Positions 49,743 to 59,062 of a stretch of DNA of 64,000 bases are shown here, one piece after another. The notes beneath the pieces were generated by a model, which was not told the origin of the DNA, did not search any database, and was given only the letters and a program-made list of their open reading frames with translations. The position numbers were made by a program, and so were the translations under genes. The DNA comes from Streptomyces sp. yr375 (GTDB lineage Bacteria; Actinomycetota; Actinomycetes; Streptomycetales; Streptomycetaceae): positions 179,411 through 243,410 of the forward strand of contig NZ_FOFF01000008.1 in the NCBI RefSeq assembly GCF_900110755.1, written 5' to 3'. The first letter of the stretch is position 1. Every line of letters starts with the position of its first letter.

Positions 49743-50549
49743 TCAGGCGGCGCTGTTCAGGACCGGCAGGTAGCCGCCCGACTGACCGGCCGCGGTCGGG
49801 TGGTAGGACTCGCCGATGTTCAGCAGGTTGAGGCTGTGCAGCCAGGAGCTGCCGGAGCAGATCTCATGGCCGGTGAACGGGGTGCGGACGTCGCCGAAGA
49901 CGAAGCCGTGGGCGGCGGCGCGGCGGGCGGTCGCCGCGTCGAGGTAGTCGGCCGCGTTGTTGATGGCGGAGCGCTTGGCCTCGGACAGGCCCAGGCAGAC
50001 GGTGCCGAGCCGGTAGAAGCGGGGGTAGCCGATGACGACGACGCGGGCGTTCGGCGCCTTGGAGCGGATCGTCGAGTAGACGGTGTCGAGTTTGCCGGGG
50101 AGCGTCGAGTCGACGTAGGCCCGGGCGGTGTTGATGCGGCTGAGGCAGGAGCTGTCGGAGCTGGTGACACAGGTCGTCATGACGTCGGCGAAGCCCGCGT
50201 CGTTGCCGCCGACGGTGACGGAGACCAGGCCGGTGGTGGAGTTCAGGCCGCCGAGCTGACCCGCCAGAACATCACCCGTACGAGCGCCCGAGCAAGCGGC
50301 GAACGTGAACGAGGCGGGGGCGTGAGCGGCGTTCCAGAGGTAGGGGTACGCCTTGGTGCTGCGCTTGCAGTCGCCGCTGGAGCTGATGTAGCCGCCCGCG
50401 CCGACACCTGAGGAGTAGGAGTCGCCGAGCGCCACATAGCCGCCGCCGGCGGCGAGTTGGGACCCTTGGGCCGAGGCCGAGCCGGTGAGGGCGGTGGCGA
50501 CGGCGAGGAGGACTGAGCTGACGATGACGACAAGTCGGAAACGTCTCAT
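49743..50549 (-). CDS. Secreted SGNH-family esterase/lipase
   Basis: 268-residue secreted hydrolase. The signal peptide is MRRFRLVVIVSSVLLAVATALTGSASAQG. Block I YVALGDSYSSGVGAGGY carries the nucleophile Ser; block III VTVGGNDAGFADV supplies the oxyanion residues; block V SYHPTAAGQ carries the catalytic His. Six cysteines could form three disulfides. This matches the Streptomyces extracellular SGNH lipase/esterase characterised in S. coelicolor and S. rimosus. ATG 50549 has GGGAGG 5 bp upstream. The tail meets the kinase gene tail-to-tail with 7 bp between. Confidence 0.94.
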   Translation of the reverse strand: MRRFRLVVIVSSVLLAVATALTGSASAQGSQLAAGGGYVALGDSYSSGVGAGGYISSSGDCKRSTKAYPYLWNAAHAPASFTFAACSGARTGDVLAGQLGGLNSTTGLVSVTVGGNDAGFADVMTTCVTSSDSSCLSRINTARAYVDSTLPGKLDTVYSTIRSKAPNARVVVIGYPRFYRLGTVCLGLSEAKRSAINNAADYLDAATARRAAAHGFVFGDVRTPFTGHEICSGSSWLHSLNLLNIGESYHPTAAGQSGGYLPVLNSAA

Positions 50550-51083
50550 GGAACCTCCCTTAGCAGGATCTCTGCCACAACTGTCGTAGCAATGACCCGC
50601 GTTGACGGGAAGTGTCCATGCCAAGTTTTGCGGTTTCCGGGCCCCTTTGGTCTCCCTCTGGAACACGTGTGCACATACACCGCACGCGTGTCCGCCACCG
50701 GACGCACCATTCTGTAACGGTCAAACGAACAAAAAGGTGAGAGGGCCATCAAGGGCTTGCCATCCGGGCTTAATCATCAATACCGTCATACATCTCACTC
50801 GTACGGACCGTCAGCAAGCGGCACCAGGGGAGGGCTCAGGGACCGCGACGGGATCCGGAGTGGGGCGCGGTAGGGGGGTGCCGTGCTCGGTGACCGCACA
50901 TGGTGACCGAGTCGTGCCGCGCGGTCGGCTGCCGTCTTTCGCCGGTGGCCGGTCAGTTCTGCCAGCTCACCCGGTAGGTGCGGAGAGCGTTCCGCCACGG
51001 GTGAGAAACCCCCCTTTCGAACCGGACGTGGATTCCGGGCTGCCCGGGGGTGGGCGGCCCACCGGACGAGAGGGATCAGACTC
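50550..51083. other. 534-bp divergent intergenic region
   Basis: Lies between the esterase and glycosyltransferase genes. The middle (about 50640-50800) is less GC-rich than the flanks and contains GTGTGCACATACAC-like palindromic words, compatible with promoters facing both ways. No gene of convincing codon usage was found on either strand. Confidence 0.55.
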
Positions 51084-51914
51084 ATGAGTTCCGTTCTGCA
51101 ACCGGCGACTTCGGGCGAGGACTTCCAGGACCCGTCGACCGTCGGCAAGTACCGGCCCATCTCCTCCCACCTGGCCATCACGCCACCGGTGAGCGTCGTC
51201 ATCCCGGCGATGAACGAGGCCGAGAACCTTCCGTACGTCTTCAAGACCCTGCCGGACTGGATCCACGAAGTGGTCCTGGTCGACGGCAACTCCACCGACG
51301 ACACCGTCCAGGTCGCACGCGACCTGTGGCCCGGCGTCAAGGTCGTCGCGCAGCAGGGCCGGGGCAAGGGCGACGCCCTGATCACCGGCTTCGAGGCGTG
51401 CAGCGGCGACATCATCGTGATGGTCGACGCGGACGGCTCGGCCGACGGCAACGAGATCGTGTCGTACGTCTCCGCCCTCGTCTCGGGCGCGGACTTCGCC
51501 AAGGGCTCCCGCTTCGCCAACGGCGGCGGCACCGACGACATGACGTTCGTCCGGTGGCTCGGCAACCGGGTCCTGTGCGCCGTCGTCAACCGCAAGTTCG
51601 GCGCCCGCTACACCGACCTGTGCTACGGCTACAACGCGTTCTGGCGGCACTGCCTGGACAAGATCGAGCTGGACTGCACCGGCTTCGAGATCGAGACCCT
51701 GATCAACATCCGGGTCGTCAAGGCGGGGCTGAAGGTGCAGGAGATACCCAGCCACGAGTACCTGCGCATCCACGGCGTCAGCAACCTGCGGGCCGTCCGC
51801 GACGGGCTGCGCGTGCTGCGGGTGATCCTCCGGGAGCGATCCAACCGGCGTGCGCTGCGCCGGCTCGTGCGCCGCTCGCCGATGCTCGACTCGGCCCGGG
51901 GAGAGGTGTCTTGA
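51084..51914 (+). CDS. Family 2 glycosyltransferase, polyprenyl-phosphate type
   Basis: 276-residue GT-A glycosyltransferase. Blocks: PPVSVVIPAMNEAENLPYVFKTLPDWIHEVVLVDGNSTDDTVQVARDLWP (about 34-83), the metal-binding DADGSADGNEI (about 114-124), GARYTDLCYGYNAFW and GFEIETLINIRVVKAGLKVQEIPSHE. This is like the dolichol-phosphate-mannose/undecaprenyl-sugar synthase group, which transfers sugar to a lipid phosphate or a nascent glycan. No membrane helices follow, so it is peripheral. ATG 51084 follows GAGAGGG. First of three coupled genes. Confidence 0.9.
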   Translation: MSSVLQPATSGEDFQDPSTVGKYRPISSHLAITPPVSVVIPAMNEAENLPYVFKTLPDWIHEVVLVDGNSTDDTVQVARDLWPGVKVVAQQGRGKGDALITGFEACSGDIIVMVDADGSADGNEIVSYVSALVSGADFAKGSRFANGGGTDDMTFVRWLGNRVLCAVVNRKFGARYTDLCYGYNAFWRHCLDKIELDCTGFEIETLINIRVVKAGLKVQEIPSHEYLRIHGVSNLRAVRDGLRVLRVILRERSNRRALRRLVRRSPMLDSARGEVS

Positions 51915-52918
51915 GCGCGATCGACGTCTCCGTCGTCATCTGCGTGTACACCGAGGACCGCTGGGAGGACATCCTCGCGGCGGTCGCCTCGGTGCGGGCG
52001 CAGACCCATCCGGCCCTGGAGACCCTGGTGGTCGTCGACCACAACGCGGCCCTCCTGGACCGGCTGAGAAGCGAGTACAAGGAGACCGCGCAGAGCGGCG
52101 AGGTGCGGGTGCTGCCCAACGCGGGCCCGCGCGGGCTGTCGGCCGGCCGCAACACCGGCATCGCCGCCTCGTACGGCGAGGTCGTCGCCTTCCTCGACGA
52201 CGACGCCGTCGCCGAACGGGACTGGCTGCGCCGGTTCGCCGACCCCTACTCCGATCCCCGGGTGCTCGCGGTGGGCGGCCGGGCGGTGCCCGTCTGGTCG
52301 TCCGGCCGGCGGCCCGACTGGTTCCCCGAGGAGTTCGACTGGGTGGTGGGCTGCTCCTACCGGGGGCTGCCGCCCGGCCGGGTCCGGGTGCGCAACGTCC
52401 TCGGCGGCAACGCCTCCTTCCGGCGCAGCGCGTTCGACTTCGTGGGCGGCTTCGCCACCGGCATCGGACGCGACGGCAACAAGCGGCCGATGGGCGGCGA
52501 GGAGACGGATCTGTGCATCCGGCTCAGCCGCGCGAGACCCGACGCGATCCTGCTGATGGACGACCGCGCGGTCATCCACCACAAGGTGCCCGAGGCGCGC
52601 GAGCACTTCGGGTACTTCCGCACGCGCACCTACGCCGAGGGGCTGTCCAAGGCGCTCGTCGCCCGCAGCGTCGGCGCCGACAAGGGGCTGGAGACCGAAC
52701 GCCGGTACACCACGCGGGTGTTGCCGGCCGGTGTGCTGCGCGGGCTGCGCGACCAACTGCTGGCCCGGCCCGGCGGCGCGCGGCGGGCGGGCGCGATCGT
52801 CACCGGGGTGCTGACGGCGGCCGGCGGGTACCTGGTCGGCAGTCTGCGGGCGCGGCGGGCGGGGACGACGTTCGCCGTGGTGCCGATCGCGCCGGACGAC
52901 GTGGAGCGTGCCGCATGA
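51911..52918 (+). CDS. Family 2 glycosyltransferase (rhamnosyl-transferase-like)
   Basis: 335-residue GT2 enzyme. IDVSVVICVYTEDRWEDILAAVASVRAQTHPALETLVVVDHNAALLDRLR at the start and GLSAGRNTGIAASYGEVVAFLDDDAVAERDWL (DDD metal triad) are typical. GGNASFRRSAFDFVGGFATGIGRDGNKRPMGGEETDLCIRLSRA holds the acceptor ED motif. The C-terminus has a hydrophobic stretch (AIVTGVLTAAGGYLVGSL). The start is TTG 51911, overlapping the previous stop (TTGA) with GAGAGG upstream; there is no ATG/GTG alternative in frame. Translational coupling to both neighbours shows one pathway, probably a surface glycan. Confidence 0.88.
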   Translation: MSAIDVSVVICVYTEDRWEDILAAVASVRAQTHPALETLVVVDHNAALLDRLRSEYKETAQSGEVRVLPNAGPRGLSAGRNTGIAASYGEVVAFLDDDAVAERDWLRRFADPYSDPRVLAVGGRAVPVWSSGRRPDWFPEEFDWVVGCSYRGLPPGRVRVRNVLGGNASFRRSAFDFVGGFATGIGRDGNKRPMGGEETDLCIRLSRARPDAILLMDDRAVIHHKVPEAREHFGYFRTRTYAEGLSKALVARSVGADKGLETERRYTTRVLPAGVLRGLRDQLLARPGGARRAGAIVTGVLTAAGGYLVGSLRARRAGTTFAVVPIAPDDVERAA

Positions 52919-53700
52919 CAGCGGAGCGCGTGCCGATCCTCATGTACCACGCGGTCGCCGCCGACCCGAGCGACGCCACCCGCACCCTGTCGGTCACACC
53001 CGAGGCGTTCACGGAACAGCTCGCGGTGATCGCGGACCGGGGCCTGACCCCGCTCACCACCGCCGACCTCGCGGCCCGCTGGCGCACCGGCCGGCCGCTG
53101 CCGGACCGCCCGGTGCTGATCACCTTCGACGACGGCTACGAGGGCGTCCACCGGCACGCCCTCCCCGCCCTGGCGAAACACGGCTTCCCGGCCACCCTGT
53201 TCGTCTCCACCGGCTGGATCCGGGGGGCCTACGACACCGGCGGCGGCCTGGACACCATGCTCGACTGGGGTCAGGTACGCCAACTGGCGGACGGGGGCGT
53301 CGAGATCGGCGGACACAGCCACAGCCACCCGCAGCTCGACCAGCTCGACGACGCCCGGCTGCGCACCGAGCTGACCCGCTGCCGGGACATCGTCGCCGAC
53401 GAACTGGGCGGCCCGCCCGCGTCGTTCGCCTACCCGTACGGCTACTCCAGCCGCCGGGTGCGGGCGGCGGTGCGCGGCCACGGCTTCGCCCAGGCCCTCG
53501 CCGTGGGCAACTCCCTCGCCCGCCGCGCCCAAGGCCCGTACGCCCTGCGGCGGGTGACGGTACGGCGCACCACGGACGCCGCCGAGTTCGAGCGGCTCCT
53601 CGACGGCCGGGCGATCGGCCGGACGTTCGCCCGGGACCGCGCACTGACCAAGGGGTACGCGGTGGTCCGGCGGACCCGGCGACTCCGACGGCCGGCGTGA
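52915..53700 (+). CDS. Polysaccharide deacetylase (CE4)
   Basis: 261-residue NodB-homology enzyme removing acetyl groups from amino sugars in glycans. MTAERVPILMYHAVA, then RPVLITFDDGYEGVHRHALPALAKHGFPATLFV (motif 1, DD), GGVEIGGHSHSHPQLDQL (metal ligands HSHSH), FAYPYGYSSRRVRAAVRG (motif 3). No signal peptide, so action inside the cell or on lipid-linked intermediates is likely. Start ATG overlaps the preceding GT2 stop (ATGA). The stop codon lies inside a 19-bp tandem repeat. Confidence 0.92.
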   Translation: MTAERVPILMYHAVAADPSDATRTLSVTPEAFTEQLAVIADRGLTPLTTADLAARWRTGRPLPDRPVLITFDDGYEGVHRHALPALAKHGFPATLFVSTGWIRGAYDTGGGLDTMLDWGQVRQLADGGVEIGGHSHSHPQLDQLDDARLRTELTRCRDIVADELGGPPASFAYPYGYSSRRVRAAVRGHGFAQALAVGNSLARRAQGPYALRRVTVRRTTDAAEFERLLDGRAIGRTFARDRALTKGYAVVRRTRRLRRPA

Positions 53701-53731
53701 GAGGGACGGCGTGGCGTGAGAGGGACGGCGT
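53694..53731. repeat. Exact 19-bp tandem repeat spanning the deacetylase stop codon
   Basis: Two identical copies of ggcgtgagagggacggcgt. The deacetylase TGA (53698-53700) is in the first copy. Shorter degenerate copies continue to about 53755. Confidence 0.85.
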
Positions 53732-53911
53732 GAAGGGGGTGGCGTGAAAAGGGTGGTCCCGGCGGAGTCCGTCGGGGCCGCGCACGCCTGTCCCGGCCCG
53801 TCAGCCGCACCCGGCACACCCGACACACCCGACACACCGAAGACGCCGGGCACACCACGCGCCCTGCGGAAACCGGGTGCGGACGGGGCCCGCGTGCCCG
53901 ATCATGGCCGC

Positions 53912-55021
<1,110 letters not shown>

Positions 55022-55049
55022 GTGCCGGCACGCCCGGCCGGCGGTACGG

Positions 55050-55775
55050 TCAACCGGACGCGGGCCGCAGGTTGTTCATGAGCTGGCCGAGGGCGAACTC
55101 GAAGCGGTCGTGTCCGGTGCCGGAGATCAGCTCGGCGGCGTGGCGTCGGGTCTGCGGGAACTTGTCGGCCGGCAGTGCCGTGAAGCGGTCCAGCAACTCC
55201 TCGCGGCTGAGCACCCATTCCGGATCCTGGTGCCTGCGCCGTTGCCGGACCAGCGACTGTTCCAGTGCGTAGGCGCTGACGTAGAGGGACAGCGCGTCGC
55301 GGGCCCAGCCGGCCGTCCTCGGTTCGATGCCGCCCGCGAGCAGGATCGCCAGGATTCCTTCGCCGACCCGCAGCGTTTCCAGGCTGGTCGGCACCATGGC
55401 CAGCGCGGCGCGCGAGATACCGGGGTATTTCAGGTACAGGTCGCGGATCTGCGTGTACACGCCGAGCAGTTGCTCGCGCCAGGCGGCCGGGTCCGGTTCG
55501 GGGAGCACGACCTCGGCGTAGAGCCTGCCGAGCAGCAGGTCGTCGATGTCGTCCTTGTTGACGATGTGCGCGTACAGCGACGACGGACCGGTGCCGAGCA
55601 CGGCGGCGACCCGGCGGATGGTCAGCGCGTCGTACCCCTCGGTGGCGACGACCTCCAGGGCGGCGTCGGTGATCCGTTCGACGGTGATCGGCTTCTTGCG
55701 TGCTGCCGACGCGGCCGGCTCCGCGGCGGGTTGGGCGTGGCGCGCTGCGCGGCGTTGGCGGGGATCGGCGGACAT
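55050..55775 (-). CDS. TetR family regulator (TetR_C class) of the adjacent monooxygenase
   Basis: 241-residue regulator. An Arg/Ala/Pro-rich N-terminal tail precedes the HTH: ITVERITDAALEVVATEGYDALTIRRVAAVLGTGPSSLYAHIVNKDDIDDLLLGRLY (about 30-87). The TetR_C domain follows (WREQLLGVYTQIRDLYLKYPGISRAALAMVPTSLETLRVGEGILAILLAGG). ATG 55775; GTG 55784 is an alternative. Divergent from an FAD monooxygenase pseudogene, the arrangement of drug-inactivating TetX-like systems. The 119-bp gap holds a long inverted repeat and repeated TTCGT words. Confidence 0.88.
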   Translation of the reverse strand: MSADPRQRRAARHAQPAAEPAASAARKKPITVERITDAALEVVATEGYDALTIRRVAAVLGTGPSSLYAHIVNKDDIDDLLLGRLYAEVVLPEPDPAAWREQLLGVYTQIRDLYLKYPGISRAALAMVPTSLETLRVGEGILAILLAGGIEPRTAGWARDALSLYVSAYALEQSLVRQRRRHQDPEWVLSREELLDRFTALPADKFPQTRRHAAELISGTGHDRFEFALGQLMNNLRPASG

Positions 55776-55795
55776 GGCCACCACTGTACCTTGAC

Positions 55796-55829
55796 ACGAT
55801 CTTAGTTCGTTGATTAGAACTTAGATCGT
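55796..55829. promoter_or_regulatory. 13-bp inverted repeat upstream of tetR
   Basis: ACGATCTTAGTTC and GAACTTAGATCGT form arms matching at 12 of 13 pairs across an 8-base spacer. It begins 21 bp before the tetR start, where it can shut off tetR itself. The region is notably AT-rich against the genome. Confidence 0.8.
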
Positions 55830-55833
55830 CAGA

Positions 55834-55848
55834 ACGAACTAAGTTCGT
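55834..55848. promoter_or_regulatory. Palindrome ACGAACT-A-AGTTCGT
   Basis: A perfect 15-bp inverted repeat with a single central base. It shares AGTTCGT with the neighbouring inverted repeat and with the direct repeats, so it is probably the core operator of the divergent promoters. Confidence 0.75.
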
Positions 55849-55876
55849 AACCAGGTTCGTAACCAAGTTCGTATCG
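55841..55876. repeat. Three 12-bp direct repeats before the monooxygenase
   Basis: aagttcgtaacc, aggttcgtaacc and aagttcgtatcg in tandem. The last unit ends 19 bp before the monooxygenase start codon. They overlap the right arm of the 55834 palindrome. Confidence 0.8.
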
Positions 55877-55894
55877 ATGTCCCGGAGGTGCGTG

Positions 55895-57009
55895 ATGCGA
55901 GTTTCCGTTGTCGGAGCCGGTCTGGGAGGTCTGGCTCTCGCACAGGGTCTGCGGGGTGCCGGGATCGAGGCCGACGTGTTCGAGCGCGACCCCAAGATCT
56001 CCGCCCGGTTCCAGGGCTACCGGCTCGTGCTGAACCCGACCGGTTTCCAGGCGGTGCGCGACTGCCTGCCGACGCGCTGGCACCCGCTGCTGGACGAGAT
56101 CGTCATGGACGCCTCCGCCGAGCAGTTGGTCCTGGACACGAAGCTGAACGAGATCGGCAGGCTCGGCGCGGGCCGCACCGGCATCGTGGTCGACCGGCAG
56201 GTGCTGCGCCACCTGTTGCTGACGGGCCTCACGGTGCACACCGACGCCGCGCTGACCGGCTACGACGTGCTGGCCGACGGCCAGGTCCAAGCCCGGTTCG
56301 CGCACCGCGACCCCGCCACCGCCGACCTGCTCGTCGGCGCGGACGGCATCACCTCCGCGGTCCGCCGGGTGCTGTCGCCGCGGACCGCCCCGACCGACAC
56401 CGGCGTCCGGTTCGTCATCGGCCGCACCCCGCTGACCGACGAGTTCGCCGGCCTGTCCAAGGCGTACGGCTCGAAGATCGCGGGCGACGGCGTCAGCCTG
56501 CTGCTCGGCGCGATGCGCTTCCGTACCCCGCCGAAGCAGGCCGCCGAGCGACTGGCCCCCGAGGTCACGCTGCCCGACATCGGCGACTACGTGCGCTGGG
56601 CCATGATCCTGCCGTCGAACGGCAACGGCTCGCCGGCGGAGCTGACCGCGCAGGACGCCGTGCTGTCCAGGATGGAAGGCTGGCACCCGGAGCTGCGCGC
56701 GCTGATCGAGCAGGCCGACCCGGACAACAGCACGCTGCTGTCCATCCGGGTGGTCAAGCCCGGTGAGCGCTGGGCGTCCGGCCCGGTCACGCTGCTCGGC
56801 GACGCGATCCACGCCACCTCCCCGACCGGCGGCAACTGCGCGACGCCGACCTGCTGCGCCGCCGCCTGATCGAGGCAGGCGAAGGCCGCCAGGAGCTGCT
56901 CAGCGCGGTCGACGCCTACGAGCGGCAGATGTTCGAGTACGGCGCGGAGGCCGTGCGCAGCAGCCTCGAGAAACTGCCCGCCTTCGCCCCCGAAGCGAAA
57001 CTGTCCTGA
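55895..57009 (+). pseudogene. FAD-dependent monooxygenase with a frameshift
   Basis: Flavoprotein of the PHBH/TetX type. The N-terminus MRVSVVGAGLGGLALAQGLRGAGIEADVFERD is the dinucleotide fold, and VTLLGDAIHATSPTGGN is the second FAD motif. Normally GANTAL-like residues follow and the chain goes on. Here the frame leaves the family after GGN (about 56835) and stops at 56869. The remaining homologous tail (QLRDADLLRRRLIEAGEG ... EKLPAFAPEAKLS) is intact in another frame and ends at 57009. The gap equals about 14 bp lost at the GANTA codons. ATG 55895 has GGAGG 6 bp upstream. It is either a broken gene or a sequencing error. Confidence 0.82.
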
Positions 57010-57105
57010 CGCCGAAAGGCACCTGGTGCGCGGGGTGGCGCTGGTGTCCTTGTCACCCTTGCTCGGCGCTCGGTGACTCGTTCACCGCGGGACCGCTGAT
57101 CCCGA

Positions 57106-57474
57106 TCAGGCCTGGTAGGCCGCGCGCAGGGCATCCCGGACGGCCGCCGTCGCCTGCTCCTCGGTGAGCCCCAGCCGCCTTGCCCGCTCGGCGTACGCCT
57201 GCGCCGCGCCGGCCGCCTCGCGCTCCGCCGCCGGACCCGACGCGGCGACGAACGTGCCGTTGCGCCCCCGGGTCTCGATCACGCCGTCCGCCTCCAGCGC
57301 CCGGTACGCCTTGGCGACGGTGTTCGCGGCGAGGCCGAGCGACTCGGCGAGGCCCCGCACCGTCGGCAGCCGGTAGCCGACCGGCAGCGCTCCCGACCGG
57401 GCCTGCCCGGCGATCTGCGCCCGCACCTGCTCGTACGGCGCGGCGCTCTCATCGATGTCGATCTTCAAGGTCAC
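57106..57474 (-). CDS. Short GntR family regulator (YtrA type)
   Basis: 122-residue regulator with an N-terminal winged helix (LPVGYRLPTVRGLAESLGLAANTVAKAYRALEADGVIETRGRNGTFV, about 29-75) and a short helical tail (RLGLTEEQATAAVRDALRAAYQA) without a large ligand domain, the YtrA subgroup. GTG 57474 (VTLKIDIDESAAPYEQVRAQ) is preferred; an ATG at 57516 adds 14 residues. Divergent from a GNAT gene 95 bp away. YtrA regulators usually control ABC transporters, none of which is adjacent. Confidence 0.86.
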   Translation of the reverse strand: MTLKIDIDESAAPYEQVRAQIAGQARSGALPVGYRLPTVRGLAESLGLAANTVAKAYRALEADGVIETRGRNGTFVAASGPAAEREAAGAAQAYAERARRLGLTEEQATAAVRDALRAAYQA

Positions 57475-57569
57475 GGCCCGATTGTCCCGCACCCAGGGAA
57501 AACGAGGGGTATGCATGGGGGCATAAATGAGAGGCAGAGGCGCGGCTCCCGCCCGTAGCGTGCGCTCAC

Positions 57570-58499
57570 ATGACCGTCATCGTGCGCGATCTGCGCCCCG
57601 GCGTGCCTGCCGACCTCGAGGGTTTCATCCGGGTCAGGCACCGCGCCCTGCCCTACGTGTTCTTCAGCCCCGCCTCCCTGCTGCACGGCCTCGCCCTGTC
57701 CCACCCGGGCGCGCACGCCCGCAGGCTGGTCGCGGTGGCGGACGGCGAGATCATCGGAACGGCACAGGTGGGCCTCGCCCATGACAGCCCGGAGCCCGGA
57801 CAGGGCGCGCTCAACGTGTACGTGGACCCGGCGCGCACCGGACACGGCGCGGGCGCCCTGCTGGTCCGTACGGCCGAGGAGCACCTGACGGCGCACGGGG
57901 CGACGAAGCTGTTCGCCTGGGTCCTGGACGAGCCGGGCAACCGGGTCTTCGCCGAGCGCCACGGCTACCGGGCGAGCCGCTCCGCCCACTTCCTCCGCCT
58001 GGACCTGGCCGGCGCTTCCCTGCCGCCGCTCCAGGATCCCCCGCCCGGCGTCGAGCTGCGTACGGCCGCCGACTTCGCCGACGACCCGCGCCCGCTGTTC
58101 GCCCTGGACGCGGAGGCGGGTTCGGACGAACCGGGCGACATCCAGACCGAGTTCACGGACTACGAGGCGTGGGTGGCGGAGTACTGGCGGCATCCGCACC
58201 TGGACCGGGAGCTGACCTCGGTCGCCGTCGCCGAGGGCCGCCCGGTCGCCTTCAGCGTGGCCCACACCGACGGAGCCGCTCGCTACACCACCGGCATGAC
58301 CGGCACCGCCCGCGCCCACCGCGGCCGGGGCCTGGCCAGGCTCGTCAAGAACGACTCCCTGCACCGCGCCCGCGCCGCGGGGTACACGAAGGCGTACACG
58401 GGCAACGACACGGACAACGGGCCGATGCTCGCGATCAACAAGTGGTTCGGGTACGAGATCTGCGCGACGGAGGTGCGGTATGTCCGCGAACTCGGCTGA
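57570..58499 (+). CDS. Tandem-domain GNAT acetyltransferase
   Basis: 309-residue protein with two GNAT folds. First: VRDLRPGVPADLEGFIRVR at the start, ALNVYVDPARTGHGAGALLVRTAEEHL (acetyl-CoA loop, about 90-116) and FAERHGYR. Second: VAFSVAHTDGAARYTTGMTGTARAHRGRGLARLVKNDSLHRARAAGYTKAYTGNDTDNGPMLAINKWFGYE. The second half keeps R/Q-x-x-G-x-A (RGRGLA); the first has TGHGAG. Acceptor not known, as for most tandem GNATs. ATG 57570. Its end overlaps the DUF402 gene by 20 bp. Confidence 0.9.
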   Translation: MTVIVRDLRPGVPADLEGFIRVRHRALPYVFFSPASLLHGLALSHPGAHARRLVAVADGEIIGTAQVGLAHDSPEPGQGALNVYVDPARTGHGAGALLVRTAEEHLTAHGATKLFAWVLDEPGNRVFAERHGYRASRSAHFLRLDLAGASLPPLQDPPPGVELRTAADFADDPRPLFALDAEAGSDEPGDIQTEFTDYEAWVAEYWRHPHLDRELTSVAVAEGRPVAFSVAHTDGAARYTTGMTGTARAHRGRGLARLVKNDSLHRARAAGYTKAYTGNDTDNGPMLAINKWFGYEICATEVRYVRELG

Positions 58500-58986
58500 G
58501 CCGGCGCCGGTGCGTCCGGTGGACGTCGTCCTGGTCAAGGCCGGCCGGACGAAGATCAGGTACGCGGCCGAACTGCTCTCGGACGACGGCACGCGCATCG
58601 CCGTCCGCGCGCCCTGGGCCGGCGACGGCGTCCGCGACTTCGGCTTCGTGCGGTTCGAGGCGGGCGACGTCTTCACGGAGTACTACTGGCGCGACCGCTG
58701 GTACGCGGTGAAGGAGGTCCGCGACCGGGCGGGCGCCCTGAAGGGCTGGTACTGCGACATCACCCGCCCCGCCACCCTGTCCGGCACCGAACTCACCGTC
58801 GAGGACCTCGACCTGGACCTGTGGCGCTCCGCCGACGGGACGGACGTCCGACGACTGGACGAGGACGAGTTCGAGGAGAGCGGCTTGCGGGAGCGCGATC
58901 CGGCAGCCGCCGAGGCAGCGATGACCGCCCTCGACGAACTGGACGCCCTGGCCCGCAACGGCGACTTCGAGACCCTGCTCGCATAA
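58480..58986 (+). CDS. DUF402 domain protein (FomD/Ntdp-like phosphatase fold)
   Basis: 168-residue protein. VDVVLVKAGRTKIRYAAELLSDDGTRIAVRAPWAGDG, then DFGFVRFEAGDVFTEYYWRDRWYAVKEVRDRAGALKGWYCDITRPATLSG and ELTVEDLDLDLWRSADGTDVRRLDEDEFEESGL form the DUF402 core, with the metal-binding Asp cluster (CDIT, DLDLDLW, DEDEF). Characterised members remove phosphate from nucleoside di- and triphosphates (Ntdp) or CMP-linked intermediates (FomD). ATG 58480 lies 20 bp inside the GNAT gene, so translation is coupled. Confidence 0.9.
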   Translation: MSANSAEPAPVRPVDVVLVKAGRTKIRYAAELLSDDGTRIAVRAPWAGDGVRDFGFVRFEAGDVFTEYYWRDRWYAVKEVRDRAGALKGWYCDITRPATLSGTELTVEDLDLDLWRSADGTDVRRLDEDEFEESGLRERDPAAAEAAMTALDELDALARNGDFETLLA

Positions 58987-59020
58987 CTCGTATCAACTTG
59001 CATAAGGGGCTGCTCGCGCA

Positions 59021-59054
59021 GGGGGCTGGTCATGTACGGGGGCTGGTCATGTAG
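59021..59054. repeat. Two 17-bp tandem units between DUF402 and methyltransferase genes
   Basis: gggggctggtcatgtac and gggggctggtcatgtag sit in tandem, with a shortened third unit running to the methyltransferase stop codon and another partial copy before (58995-59013). It fills the gap between two converging genes. Confidence 0.8.
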
Positions 59055-59062
59055 GGGGCTGC

